A stretch of DNA of 21,345 nucleotides. Source: Ureibacillus thermophilus. Lineage in GTDB: Bacteria > Bacillota > Bacilli > Bacillales_A > Planococcaceae. The position numbers and the translations under genes were made by a program. The notes under the pieces were generated by a model. That model was not told the origin of the DNA. It was given only the letters and a program-made list of their open reading frames with translations, and made no database searches. Below are positions 7,170-14,819 of this stretch, one piece after another (the first letter of the stretch is position 1; the number at the start of each line of letters is the position of its first letter). The stretch lies in assembly GCF_042657185.1 (NCBI RefSeq), contig NZ_JBHSNN010000078.1. One strand, written 5' to 3'.

Positions 7170-7200
7170 TGCCAACCATTATAGAGGGGCACTATTTTTA
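7163..7200 (+). terminator. Terminator of the micropeptide transcript
   Basis: AAAATAGTGCC (7163-7173) pairs with GGCACTATTTT (7188-7198), followed by T-rich sequence. The left arm includes the peptide's stop codon, so the unit ends there and does not feed into dynA. Confidence 0.75.
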
Positions 7201-7249
7201 TTTAAAAAAATCTCTTTTTTCCCGGAATCTTTTCGATTTTATAGCGATT

Positions 7250-7278
7250 TTGCATTGAAACCGTGTTAATATTATAAT
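7250..7278 (+). promoter_or_regulatory. possible dynA promoter
   Basis: TTGCAT (7250-7255), a 17-base spacer and TATAAT (7273-7278) lie 35 bases before the dynA start. The -35 box is weak. An inverted repeat TGAC-N8-GTCA follows directly at 7280-7295. Confidence 0.4.
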
Positions 7279-7312
7279 TGTGACAAAATGAAGTCAAAGG
7301 GGTATTTATTGC

Positions 7313-10300
7313 ATGGGTACTTTTGATGAAAAATTAGAGCAACTGTTAGAACAAGCAGCCATCCAATACATAATCTTTCAGCAAAATGAAGATGAAGAAC
7401 GCATGGAAAAACTTCATCTATTTGCGAAAAAACTATTGCAAAAAGAATATGTCATTGGATTTGCCGGCCACTTTTCTGCGGGAAAATCCAGTATGATTAA
7501 TGCATTATCCGGTGAAGATATTTTAGCATCTAGCCCGATTCCGACGAGTGCCAACATTGTAAAGGTGCATAAATCGGATGAAGATTTTGCCATTTGTTAC
7601 ATGAAAAATGATAAGCCTGTGAAATTTGAAGCTGGCTACGATATAAAAACGGTGAAAGAGCTTAGCAAAAACGGAGAGCTTGTAACTCAAATCGAAATCG
7701 GGCATAAAGATTCGAAATTGCCTGTTGGTGTAACTGTAATGGATACTCCGGGAGTCGATTCCACAGATGATGCTCACCGCATGAGTACAGAATCTGCATT
7801 GCATATTGCGGATATCGTCTTTTATACGATGGATTACAACCATGTGCAATCAGAATTAAACTTTCAATTTACGAAACAATTAATGAAATACAATCCGAAT
7901 GTGTACTTGATTGTAAACCAAATCGATAAGCACAACGAACAGGAGCTTTCCTTTGAAGAATATAAAGAAACGGTTTACAACTCCTTTAAAGCATGGGGAG
8001 TGGAGCCAAAAGGCATTTTCTTCACATCGCTAAAGCAGCTTGATCATCCGCACAATGATTTTGAGAAAGTCAAAAACATTGTCATGGATTCCATGGATCA
8101 TTGGCAAGAACGTTTGATTGAAACAGCCGAAAATACATTGAAAAAAATGCAAAGTGAACATTTAGCCTATTTAGAAGAGGAGAAAAACTCCCTCTTTGAA
8201 GAGCATGCAGACATTTTATCACGAGATGAATGGGAAAATCGCGAAGATATTATAGAGCAATATGAAAAATTGAAATTGCAGACGGCGCTTTTCTCTATTG
8301 AAAATTGGGAAGAAAGCTTCAAAGAAAAGCGGAATGAATTGCTTGAAAATGCGGCGATTATCCCTGCAGATTTCCGGGAGAAATTGCGGCTTTATTTGGA
8401 AAGCCAACAGGAAGGATTTAAAGTAGGCGGTCTATTCGGCTGGAAAAAGAAAACCCAGGAAGAAATCGAACGCCGCAAAAATGATGTGTATGACCAATAT
8501 CAAAGCATTTTGCAATCCCAAATCATCGGCCACATGAAAACTTTGATGAAACAACAGTTGAAAGATGTCGGCGCATTGACAGATGAAAGGGCAAGCGAAA
8601 TCGATGCAATGGCTTTTGATGTGCCATTTAGTCTTATTGAAGATTGTGTGCAAAAAAACGCCATTGTAACTGGAGATGCGGTGTTGAACTTTGCCAATCG
8701 TGTAAGGGAAGCAACCCGCCGCTACTTCATTCGTGAAACGGATGCTTGGAAGGAAAGCCAAATTCCGATCTTAAAAGAAATCAGTGAAACAGCTCAAGCA
8801 CCAGTTCAGCAAAAATTAAAAAATTTAGAGAAAAAAGCGAAAGCGATTCAAAGCATTGTGAGAATAGATGAACAAAAAGAATTTTTGGAAAGACAGCTTG
8901 TACATGCTTCCAAAAATACGAGAGATGATGCGAAAAAACAAAAAGCCCAATGGGAAAACCGTTTCGAACAAGAATTAAAAGAAGTCCGATTGTTCGACCC
9001 TTCCATGTTGAAAAAAGAAGAGAAAGAAGAAGTGTTTGTGGAAGGGCAAGAAGAACGTACAAGTCTTTCCGTGCAAGGAGAAGAAGTCGTTGAAAGCGCA
9101 GTGCGTACAGCCAAACTCGTCCGCCAAGTTGAAGGATTTGAAGAAGTGGCAGACTTCTTATTGAAAAAAGTAGAAAGACTTGAACATAAAGACTTTACAA
9201 TTGCCTTATTCGGCGCATTTAGTGCGGGTAAATCCAGTTTCTCCAATGCGTTGATGGGTGAAAAAGTATTGCCGGTTTCTCCAAACCCGACAACAGCAGC
9301 CATCAATAAAATACGGCCTGTTGATGAACAGCATCATCATGAAACAGCCGATGTGCAACTAAAAACAAAAGAACAAATGCTGGAGGATATTCAATTCGCC
9401 TATGAAGCAATCGGCCTTGCGGTAGGCTCGCTTGAAGAGGCGTATAATCGGGCCGATGAAGCATTGAATGTGGAGCTGAAAGATGAGCGCCTCAATGTTC
9501 ATAAATCCTTTATACGCGCTTATAAAGAGGGATATCCAACATATGTCGAAAAACTTGGTGAAGTTCTTCGCGTCAATCGGGAAGAATTTGAACGCTTTGT
9601 TGCGGAAGAACGGCGCTCTTGCTTTGTCGATAACATCAACTTCTATTATGATTGTCCTTTAACGCGCATGGGTGTAACCCTTGTCGACACACCGGGAGCA
9701 GATTCCATCAATGCCCGCCATACAGGGGTGGCTTTCGAATATATCCGAAATGCCGACGCAATTCTTTTCGTCACATACTACAATCATGCCTTTGCGAAGG
9801 CTGACCGGGAATTTTTGATTCAATTAGGCCGCGTAAAAGATGCCTTTGAATTGGATAAAATGTTCTTTATTGTGAATGCCATCGACTTAGCGAAAGATGA
9901 AGAAGAAGCGGAAGAAGTAAAAGCATACGTACGCAATGAATTGCAGCGCTTTGGCATCCGCTTCCCTAAATTGTACGGTGTATCCAGTTTGCTTGCTTTG
10001 CGAGAAAAGCAGGAAAAAGCGGAATATTCATCAGGCATGCAGCAATTTGAAGAGGCGTTTTACCGCTTTTTAAATGAAGACCTTGCATCCATTGCCATTC
10101 AAGCGCTTCATGAGGAAGTGGAAAAAACTCATCAACGTTTATCAGATTTAATTACACAAACAGAGGAAAACTTAAAACGGAAAGATGAGCGGTTAGAAGA
10201 ACTCGCCCAATTAGAAAATTATGTAGAGAAGCATTACAGCAGTGCGTCTACTAGCATGATTGAAAGCGATACGAAACAAGAGTTGGATGAATTATTATAC

Positions 10301-10930
10301 TATGTGTTGCAACGGGTATATTACCGTTATCCAGACTTCTTTAGAGAAAGTTATAATCCATCCACTTTTGCAGCTATGTCGCCGCAGGAAGCTTTAAGCA
10401 AAGCGCTTAAAGAAACGTTGAGTTCATTAAAATTTGACTTTGCCCAAGAACTTCGGGTAACGAACTTCCGTATTAGCCAATTTATTCAAAAACAAATTAA
10501 AGAGCGGTTTAAAGAGGAAAGCCGTTCATTAAAAGAAATGAACCCAAGTTTTTCATTCATCGCTTATGAATTTGAAGATGCGCAATTATTGGATTTTGAA
10601 GGCCCATTTGAAGACTTTAACAAATATGCTTCCGTAAAATCTTACTTTAAAAATACGAAATCCTTCTTTGAAAAGAATGAGAAGGAGCATTTAAAACAAG
10701 CATTGGAAGATATGACAAAACCAGATGCAGAAAAATATTTAGAAGAGGAAAAACAACGAATCATGGATTGGGCCCGTGAGCAAATTGCTAAGGAAGCGGA
10801 ACGATTGCGCAAGCATATTTACCATCAGGCCATGAATCAAATTCAAACAGAGCGCTTGCTATTGCAAGAAGAAAGCCGCTTAGCAGCATGGAAAGAAATT
10901 TATCAACAATTGCAAAAAGTGGGAGCTTAA
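7313..10930 (+). CDS. dynA: Bacterial dynamin-like protein DynA, tandem two-GTPase form
   Basis: Large GTPase that tethers and fuses membranes and, in B. subtilis, helps membrane repair and resistance to phage and pore formers. Two dynamin modules are fused in one chain. Module 1 has G1 GHFSAGKSS (52-60), the switch threonine T78 in PTSAN, G3 DTPG (144-147) and G4 NQID (202-205). Module 2 has GAFSAGKSS (634-642), PTTAA (659-663), DTPG (792-795) and NAID (855-858). Both sites therefore look able to bind GTP. The rest is helical stalk, rich in Glu and Lys, with hydrophobic patches (for example GGLFGW at 372-377) that may form the membrane-contact paddle. The length of 1,205 is close to B. subtilis DynA (about 1,190). 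AAAGGGG lies 10 bases before ATG 7313. It is monocistronic, with its own terminator. Confidence 0.93.
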   Translation: MGTFDEKLEQLLEQAAIQYIIFQQNEDEERMEKLHLFAKKLLQKEYVIGFAGHFSAGKSSMINALSGEDILASSPIPTSANIVKVHKSDEDFAICYMKNDKPVKFEAGYDIKTVKELSKNGELVTQIEIGHKDSKLPVGVTVMDTPGVDSTDDAHRMSTESALHIADIVFYTMDYNHVQSELNFQFTKQLMKYNPNVYLIVNQIDKHNEQELSFEEYKETVYNSFKAWGVEPKGIFFTSLKQLDHPHNDFEKVKNIVMDSMDHWQERLIETAENTLKKMQSEHLAYLEEEKNSLFEEHADILSRDEWENREDIIEQYEKLKLQTALFSIENWEESFKEKRNELLENAAIIPADFREKLRLYLESQQEGFKVGGLFGWKKKTQEEIERRKNDVYDQYQSILQSQIIGHMKTLMKQQLKDVGALTDERASEIDAMAFDVPFSLIEDCVQKNAIVTGDAVLNFANRVREATRRYFIRETDAWKESQIPILKEISETAQAPVQQKLKNLEKKAKAIQSIVRIDEQKEFLERQLVHASKNTRDDAKKQKAQWENRFEQELKEVRLFDPSMLKKEEKEEVFVEGQEERTSLSVQGEEVVESAVRTAKLVRQVEGFEEVADFLLKKVERLEHKDFTIALFGAFSAGKSSFSNALMGEKVLPVSPNPTTAAINKIRPVDEQHHHETADVQLKTKEQMLEDIQFAYEAIGLAVGSLEEAYNRADEALNVELKDERLNVHKSFIRAYKEGYPTYVEKLGEVLRVNREEFERFVAEERRSCFVDNINFYYDCPLTRMGVTLVDTPGADSINARHTGVAFEYIRNADAILFVTYYNHAFAKADREFLIQLGRVKDAFELDKMFFIVNAIDLAKDEEEAEEVKAYVRNELQRFGIRFPKLYGVSSLLALREKQEKAEYSSGMQQFEEAFYRFLNEDLASIAIQALHEEVEKTHQRLSDLITQTEENLKRKDERLEELAQLENYVEKHYSSASTSMIESDTKQELDELLYYVLQRVYYRYPDFFRESYNPSTFAAMSPQEALSKALKETLSSLKFDFAQELRVTNFRISQFIQKQIKERFKEESRSLKEMNPSFSFIAYEFEDAQLLDFEGPFEDFNKYASVKSYFKNTKSFFEKNEKEHLKQALEDMTKPDAEKYLEEEKQRIMDWAREQIAKEAERLRKHIYHQAMNQIQTERLLLQEESRLAAWKEIYQQLQKVGA

Positions 10931-10955
10931 AAGCCAAAGAGGTTTGGACAAATCT

Positions 10956-10998
10956 AAAAAAAACATCATTTTCTCCAAGGAGAAAATGATGTTTTTTT
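10956..10998 (+). terminator. Strong terminator of dynA
   Basis: A near-perfect 20-pair stem (10957-10976 with 10979-10998) has core CATCATTTTCTCC/GGAGAAAATGATG and ends in seven T. The A-rich left flank makes it potentially bidirectional. Confidence 0.88.
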
Positions 10999-11009
10999 GA
11001 TATGTTATT

Positions 11010-11165
11010 AAAAATTGATTTCCGTTCCGGGGACGCTTTCCGCAGGCCCTCCTCTGATTCATTCCTTCGCTCCTCGTGGTCTCGAGAGGGCTCGTCGCAG
11101 GAAAACTTTGCTTTATGACTAAGCGTGCGCGACAGGAACTCGACCCGTCACTCCAATCAATTTTT
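11010..11165. repeat. GC-rich Bacillaceae-type intergenic repeat with terminal inverted repeats
   Basis: This 156-base block is markedly richer in GC than its flanks and is bounded by a perfect inverted repeat, AAAAATTGAT (11010-11019) and ATCAATTTTT (11156-11165). Internal landmarks CGCTTTCCGC, GGTCTCGAGAGGG, CGCAGGA and the end CACTCCAATCAA match, from memory, a non-coding repeat scattered between genes in many Bacillaceae. Internal pairing (CCCTC with GAGGG) suggests a folded RNA or DNA. It holds no open frame and no transposase. Confidence 0.6.
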
Positions 11166-11177
11166 CGTTAGTTCAAT

Positions 11178-11255
11178 TTTTTTATCAAAACTCTTTCAGC
11201 TGCCCCTATAATTTTTGGTTTATGTCCCAGCCTCGTTTTTGATATTTGATAAAAA
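11178..11255 (-). repeat. GAGGCTGGGACA-type element with flanking inverted repeat
   Basis: On the minus strand GAGGCTGGGACATAA (11234-11220) shares its first 12 bases with GAGGCTGGGACAAAA at the end of coaW (21278-21292). It lies within an inverted repeat TTTTTATCAAA/TTTGATAAAAA (about 11178-11188 and 11245-11255). Similar GGCTGGGACA elements recur between genes in Firmicutes, as I recall, often near transcript ends. Together with the preceding repeat and the dynA terminator it fills the 404-base gap before the next gene. Confidence 0.5.
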
Positions 11256-11334
11256 TTTTCATGTGCTCCATTGTAACTTTTTCCATTATCATTCGACTAA
11301 TAATACGAAAACGGAAATAGAAAGGGGAGAGAGT

Positions 11335-12252
11335 ATGAAGAAAACTTTGTCGTGCCTTTGTGCTTTGGCGCTTATGGGCAGCTTGACCATATTGCCTTTT
11401 AATGCAGAAGCGCAAGCAATGAATCCAAATGAAACGGTTGAAGTAAAGGCGGAGCATCAATTCAATTATTTTAAAGTGAGCGGTACGATTAGCAAAATTT
11501 CCGAAAAACAAGACGGGCTTTTCATTGCAACCATTGATTCGGAAGAAAATCCATTTGCCTTTTACTTTAACGAAGAAACATTGATTTTTGATAATGCAGG
11601 GAAAAAAGTTTCTTTAAAAGAAGGCATGACGATCACAGCCTATGTGGACAGTTCAAGGCCGATGATAATGATTTACCCTCCTCAATATTCGCCGGATGTT
11701 GTCATTGTGCAAACTGAAAATCCTGGCACAGTGCAGCTGGATCAATTTGATCAAAACTTTTTAAATTCAGCAAAAGACTTAGTGATTCATTTAAATGAAA
11801 AAACCGAAATGATCAACTTATCTGGAACGAAATTGAATAAAGAAGCTGTGAACGATAAAGAAGTATTGATTTTCTATGAAGTAGTGCTCGAAAGCTATCC
11901 GGCCCAGATCGGCCCATCTAAAGTGATTGTGTTGGAACGGGATGAAAATGAGCAAAAATCTTCTGAGACCGAGAAGGCCTATAAATTGGCGGAAGAAGAT
12001 TACTATATGATCAACGGTGTAAAAATGGTGCCGCTCCGAATAATTGCAGAACAGCTGGGATACCGAGTAGATTCCACTGGAAATGGAGCGGTTGTTTCAA
12101 AAGGCTGCACATTTTTTCTCATTACTAGAGGCACTGCAACTTACGTGCACAATCAAACAACAAAAACATTTGCAGAATCGCCTGCCTTGTTAGAACCACG
12201 CAAGACTTATGTACCTTATGAGTTTATAAAAGAACTTGTAGATCACTATTAA
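11335..12252 (+). CDS. Secreted stalk-domain (copper amine oxidase N-domain-like) protein
   Basis: Exported protein of unknown role. Residues 1-28 form a signal peptide (MKKTLSCLCALALMGSLTIL, then AEAQA as likely signal peptidase I site). The cysteines at 7 and 9 do not form a lipobox. Residues about 45-205 are beta-rich, with SGTISKI and an OB-like pattern. Residues 222-305 form one stalk domain (YYMINGVKMVPLRIIAEQLG), a module named after the amine oxidase N-terminus but lacking enzyme residues and common in Bacillales cell-wall proteins. The 305-residue product ends directly after this module. I chose ATG 11335 because AAAGGGGA is about 6 bases upstream and the signal peptide starts there. 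The frame is open back to 11215, but that extension runs through the repeat element and would bury the signal. It is a single-gene unit with its own terminator. Confidence 0.82.
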   Translation: MKKTLSCLCALALMGSLTILPFNAEAQAMNPNETVEVKAEHQFNYFKVSGTISKISEKQDGLFIATIDSEENPFAFYFNEETLIFDNAGKKVSLKEGMTITAYVDSSRPMIMIYPPQYSPDVVIVQTENPGTVQLDQFDQNFLNSAKDLVIHLNEKTEMINLSGTKLNKEAVNDKEVLIFYEVVLESYPAQIGPSKVIVLERDENEQKSSETEKAYKLAEEDYYMINGVKMVPLRIIAEQLGYRVDSTGNGAVVSKGCTFFLITRGTATYVHNQTTKTFAESPALLEPRKTYVPYEFIKELVDHY

Positions 12253-12281
12253 CAATAAAAATGGGCTATCAACTATAGGAT

Positions 12282-12324
12282 AGAGGCGCCTCGTGATGAC
12301 ATGAGGTGTCTCTTTTTTTTTTTT
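12282..12324 (+). terminator. Terminator of the stalk-domain gene
   Basis: AGAGGCGCCTC (12282-12292) pairs with GAGGTGTCTCT (12303-12313), with two G-U pairs, and is followed by about twelve T. It lies 30 bases past the stop codon. Confidence 0.85.
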
Positions 12325-12341
12325 ATTAAAATTATAAAAAT

Positions 12342-12465
12342 TTTGTGACTACTTCAATTTTTCTTTAATTGAAGTATGTGAAGAAATTCATATTTGCCAA
12401 TGTAAAGTAGTCTGTTTTTAATTTCACAAAACAAATCTTGTGAAATCAACGTTTTATATGTGAAA
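12342..12465. other. cluster of five TGTGA motifs and two hairpins
   Basis: TGTGA motifs occur at 12342-12350 (TTTGTGACT), 12375-12383 (TATGTGAAG), 12421-12430 (minus strand, TTTGTGAAAT), 12437-12445 (CTTGTGAAA) and 12457-12465 (TATGTGAAA). Several approach the ResD consensus TTTGTGAAT. Two hairpins overlap them: TACTTCAATT/AATTGAAGTA (12350-12376) and ATTTCACAA/TTGTGAAAT (12421-12446). No gene is supported here. The stretch belongs to the 418-base region ahead of malic enzyme. Confidence 0.35.
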
Positions 12466-12537
12466 AGTGGATTATCTATTATATTAATATAATAAAAAAC
12501 GGACAAAATTTTTAATAATAAGCTCCAAAAACATCTA

Positions 12538-12551
12538 TGAAAGCGCTTCAA
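12538..12551 (+). promoter_or_regulatory. catabolite-responsive element (cre) for CcpA
   Basis: TGAAAGCGCTTCAA fits the cre consensus TGWAARCGYTWNCW at 13 of 14 positions. It is centred about 89 bases before the predicted start of malic enzyme transcription, a position that could allow activation or upstream repression. Confidence 0.6.
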
Positions 12552-12598
12552 AAACAGCTAATTATAAGGATTTTAACGGCTTTTTACAAAAAATGTTA

Positions 12599-12627
12599 TT
12601 GACTTCATTGGAGTAAAGTAATATTAT
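12599..12627 (+). promoter_or_regulatory. SigA-type promoter of malic enzyme
   Basis: TTGACT (12599-12604), exactly 17 bases, then TATTAT (12622-12627). It sits 43 bases before the start codon and is the best promoter in the 418-base intergenic region. Confidence 0.65.
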
Positions 12628-12670
12628 ACAAAAAACAATATTTGAAAATGTGGTAGGGAGATGAGAATAC

Positions 12671-13876
12671 ATGGATTTAATGAGACAATCATTGGAAATG
12701 CATCGACATTATAAGGGGAAAATGGAGATTATTTCGAAAGTGCCTGTAAACGATGTGCGGGATTTAAGCTTAGCTTATTCTCCAGGTGTTGCAGCGCCTT
12801 GCCAAGAAATCGAGAAAAGCCCGATGCGAGTTTATGAGTATACAATGAAAGGAAATTTAGTTGCGGTTGTATCCGATGGAACGGCAGTGTTAGGGTTGGG
12901 GGATATTGGTCCAGAAGCAGCTCTTCCGGTTATGGAAGGAAAAGCGTTGTTATTAAAGCGTTTCGCAAATGTAGATGCGGTGCCGATTACGTTAAATACA
13001 AAAGATGTGGATGATATCGTTCGGACAGTCAAGGCAATCGAGCCGACATTTGGTGCCATCAATTTGGAAGATATTGCAGCACCTCGCTGCTTTGAAATAG
13101 AAGAACGTTTAAAAACTGAATGTAATATTCCGATCTTCCATGATGATCAACACGGAACTGCGATTGTTGTGGCGGCTGGGTTGGAAAATGCATTGAAGAT
13201 TGTAGGGAAACATAAAAAAGAAGTAAAAATTGTCATTAACGGTGCAGGAGCAGCAGGGATTGCGACATTGAAATTATTGAAAAGTTTCGGTTATGAAAAT
13301 ATCGTTATTTGCGATTCAAAGGGGATTCTTTATGAAGGACGCCCATCCATGAATGCCATCAAAGAAGAAATGGCGAAGATTTCAAATCCTGAAAAATTGA
13401 AGGGCACTTTAGATGATGCCATTGTGGGCGCAGACATATTTATCGGCGTGTCCGTTGCAAATATTTTAACAAAGGAACATATTGATTCCATGAAGCGGGA
13501 TCCAATTGTTTTTGCTTTGGCAAATCCAAATCCAGAAATTACTTATGAAAATGCACAACGTTGGGGAGTGCGAATTATTGGAACAGGCCGCTCCGACTAT
13601 CCAAACCAAGTGAACAATGTTCTTGCGTTTCCTGGCATTTTTAGAGGAGCATTGGATGTATTAGCGTCTGAGATTAATGAAGAAATGAAAATTGCAGCGG
13701 CTCGTGCTATAGCATCCCTTGTAGACGAAAAAGATTTACGAGAAGATTATGTCATTCCAAAATCGTTAGATGAACGAGTGGTTCCGGCTGTGGCAAAAGC
13801 TGTAGCTGATGCGGCGATTGAGTCTGGTGCATCCAAACTATATAGCAGCTACAATCAACAATTAAACATGATTTAA
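12671..13876 (+). CDS. NAD(P)-dependent malic enzyme, short bacterial type
   Basis: Oxidative decarboxylation of L-malate to pyruvate and CO2, yielding NADH or NADPH. It is a 401-residue protein close to B. subtilis YtsJ/MleA, without the phosphotransacetylase-like extension of long MaeB forms. Catalytic Tyr36 is in AYSPG and Lys91 in GKALL. Metal ligands are E133-D134 (LEDIAAP) and D158-D159 (HDDQHG). The nucleotide fold is GAGAAG (191-196), and a substrate-binding ANPNPEI follows near residue 285. YtsJ is NADP-preferring in B. subtilis, but cofactor use here is not certain. The region just upstream of ATG 12671 has GTAGGGAGATGAG as ribosome binding region. It is a single-gene unit with a cre-like site upstream, consistent with carbon-source control. 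Confidence 0.93.
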   Translation: MDLMRQSLEMHRHYKGKMEIISKVPVNDVRDLSLAYSPGVAAPCQEIEKSPMRVYEYTMKGNLVAVVSDGTAVLGLGDIGPEAALPVMEGKALLLKRFANVDAVPITLNTKDVDDIVRTVKAIEPTFGAINLEDIAAPRCFEIEERLKTECNIPIFHDDQHGTAIVVAAGLENALKIVGKHKKEVKIVINGAGAAGIATLKLLKSFGYENIVICDSKGILYEGRPSMNAIKEEMAKISNPEKLKGTLDDAIVGADIFIGVSVANILTKEHIDSMKRDPIVFALANPNPEITYENAQRWGVRIIGTGRSDYPNQVNNVLAFPGIFRGALDVLASEINEEMKIAAARAIASLVDEKDLREDYVIPKSLDERVVPAVAKAVADAAIESGASKLYSSYNQQLNMI

Positions 13877-13929
13877 GCAAAACTATAAAAATAGTACGCC
13901 TAATTATCGGATTATTTACAAAAATAATA

Positions 13930-13986
13930 AAAATATGGCTTGAAATTGAAAAGATCTTTCTTCTCGATATTCAAGCCATATTTTTT
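13930..13986. terminator. Bidirectional terminator between malic enzyme and the Yip1-family gene
   Basis: AAAATATGGCTTGAA (13930-13944) pairs perfectly with TTCAAGCCATATTTT (13970-13984). T-rich tails occur on both strands (TTTTTTATTT on plus, TTTTTATTATTTTTG on minus), serving the two convergent genes. Confidence 0.8.
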
Positions 13987-13993
13987 ATTTTAA

Positions 13994-14662
13994 TTATACG
14001 ATGTCGGATAAAAAGGCAATTCCTAAGAAAATCATAATCAGGAAGATGATTAAGCCGATGATGAAGAAAATGATGAACAATAGAATCAAAAAGATGAGTA
14101 TTGTAAAGAATGACATCCAATTGGAGAACTGGTGGGCTTCTGCGATGGCTCCAATATAGATGACAATGGACCAAATGAATGCAGCTATGGTGAAAAGTAA
14201 AGCAATGATGGAAATAAAGCTATAATCTGAATTGCTAAAATAGAATAAACTGTCTGGGTCAACCCACATCCAAAGCAAGTAAATCGGAATCAACATAATC
14301 ATGGGCCAAACACTTAAGGATGCGGCTTTAAACATCTGCCCATAGGTACCTTTTCCCGAAAATATTTTTCCAATCAGCCAAACACCAAGAGCAGAAAAAG
14401 CATTGCCGATGATGCCAAATATAGGGGAAAGAATGACGGTGAATAAAACCAATGCCCATAGAGGAAGAAAATCAACGTCAGAACCAAGATCTATAAATCC
14501 TGTGAACGTACTTCCGATATAACCAAGGGATAAGAAGATGATGATATAAAAATAATTTTTTTCTTTAATGATATAGCGGGTTGTTTTTTTCGGATGGCGC
14601 CAAATTGTGATAAACGGATTCATTTTTTCATATTCCTGTGGTGAAATTTCCATTTCGTTCAT
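13994..14662 (-). CDS. Yip1-family integral membrane protein
   Basis: A 222-residue membrane protein with a cytoplasmic N-terminus containing NPFITIWRHPKKTTRYII (16-33), the signature seen at the start of Bacillales Yip1-domain proteins. About five hydrophobic segments follow, the last being a long run of Ile, Leu and Phe ending at the C-terminus. Bacterial members have no established function; eukaryotic Yip1 proteins act in vesicle traffic. I chose ATG 14662 because a perfect AGGAGG (14670-14675) lies 7 bases upstream. The open frame extends to 14713 without another ribosome binding site. It follows gdhA on the same strand, but the terminator at 14726-14766 separates them, so it probably has its own, unrecognised, promoter. 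Confidence 0.8.
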   Translation of the reverse strand: MNEMEISPQEYEKMNPFITIWRHPKKTTRYIIKEKNYFYIIIFLSLGYIGSTFTGFIDLGSDVDFLPLWALVLFTVILSPIFGIIGNAFSALGVWLIGKIFSGKGTYGQMFKAASLSVWPMIMLIPIYLLWMWVDPDSLFYFSNSDYSFISIIALLFTIAAFIWSIVIYIGAIAEAHQFSNWMSFFTILIFLILLFIIFFIIGLIIFLIMIFLGIAFLSDIV

Positions 14663-14725
14663 CCCAAAACCTCCTATTTTTGTTACTTTTAAGTAAATCA
14701 TATCCGGAAGCAACCTTCAATAGGC

Positions 14726-14766
14726 AAAAAGAAAGCCAATTGCTGTGAAAATGCACAACAATTGGC
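14726..14766 (-). terminator. Terminator of gdhA
   Basis: GCCAATTG (14735-14742) and CAATTGGC (14759-14766) are extended inward by CTGTG/CACAA pairing to a stem of about 13 pairs. On the minus strand TTTCTTTTTGCC follows. Confidence 0.8.
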
Positions 14767-14819
14767 CCGATTGTTCTATACCTATTTATTCAAGTGAGAT
14801 TTCCCTAAAAATCGATGAA

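Noticed and set aside
7280..7295. TGAC-N8-GTCA inverted repeat before dynA as an SOS (LexA) site
   Set aside because: It does not fit the Gram-positive LexA consensus CGAACN4GTTCG, and 4-base arms are common by chance.
8848..9306. 152-codon minus-strand open frame inside dynA
   Set aside because: It lies wholly within the clear dynA coding frame, and its Ser/Thr-rich product has no recognisable pattern; a shadow frame.
11215..11334. upstream extension of the stalk-domain gene
   Set aside because: The frame is open, but it crosses the GAGGCTGGGACA element, lacks a ribosome binding site, and would place 40 residues before an obvious signal peptide.
12354..12551. 65-codon minus-strand open frame in the malic enzyme upstream region
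   Set aside because: Very AT-rich composition, no ribosome binding site, and it crosses the hairpins and the cre-like site; the product resembles random AT-rich translation.
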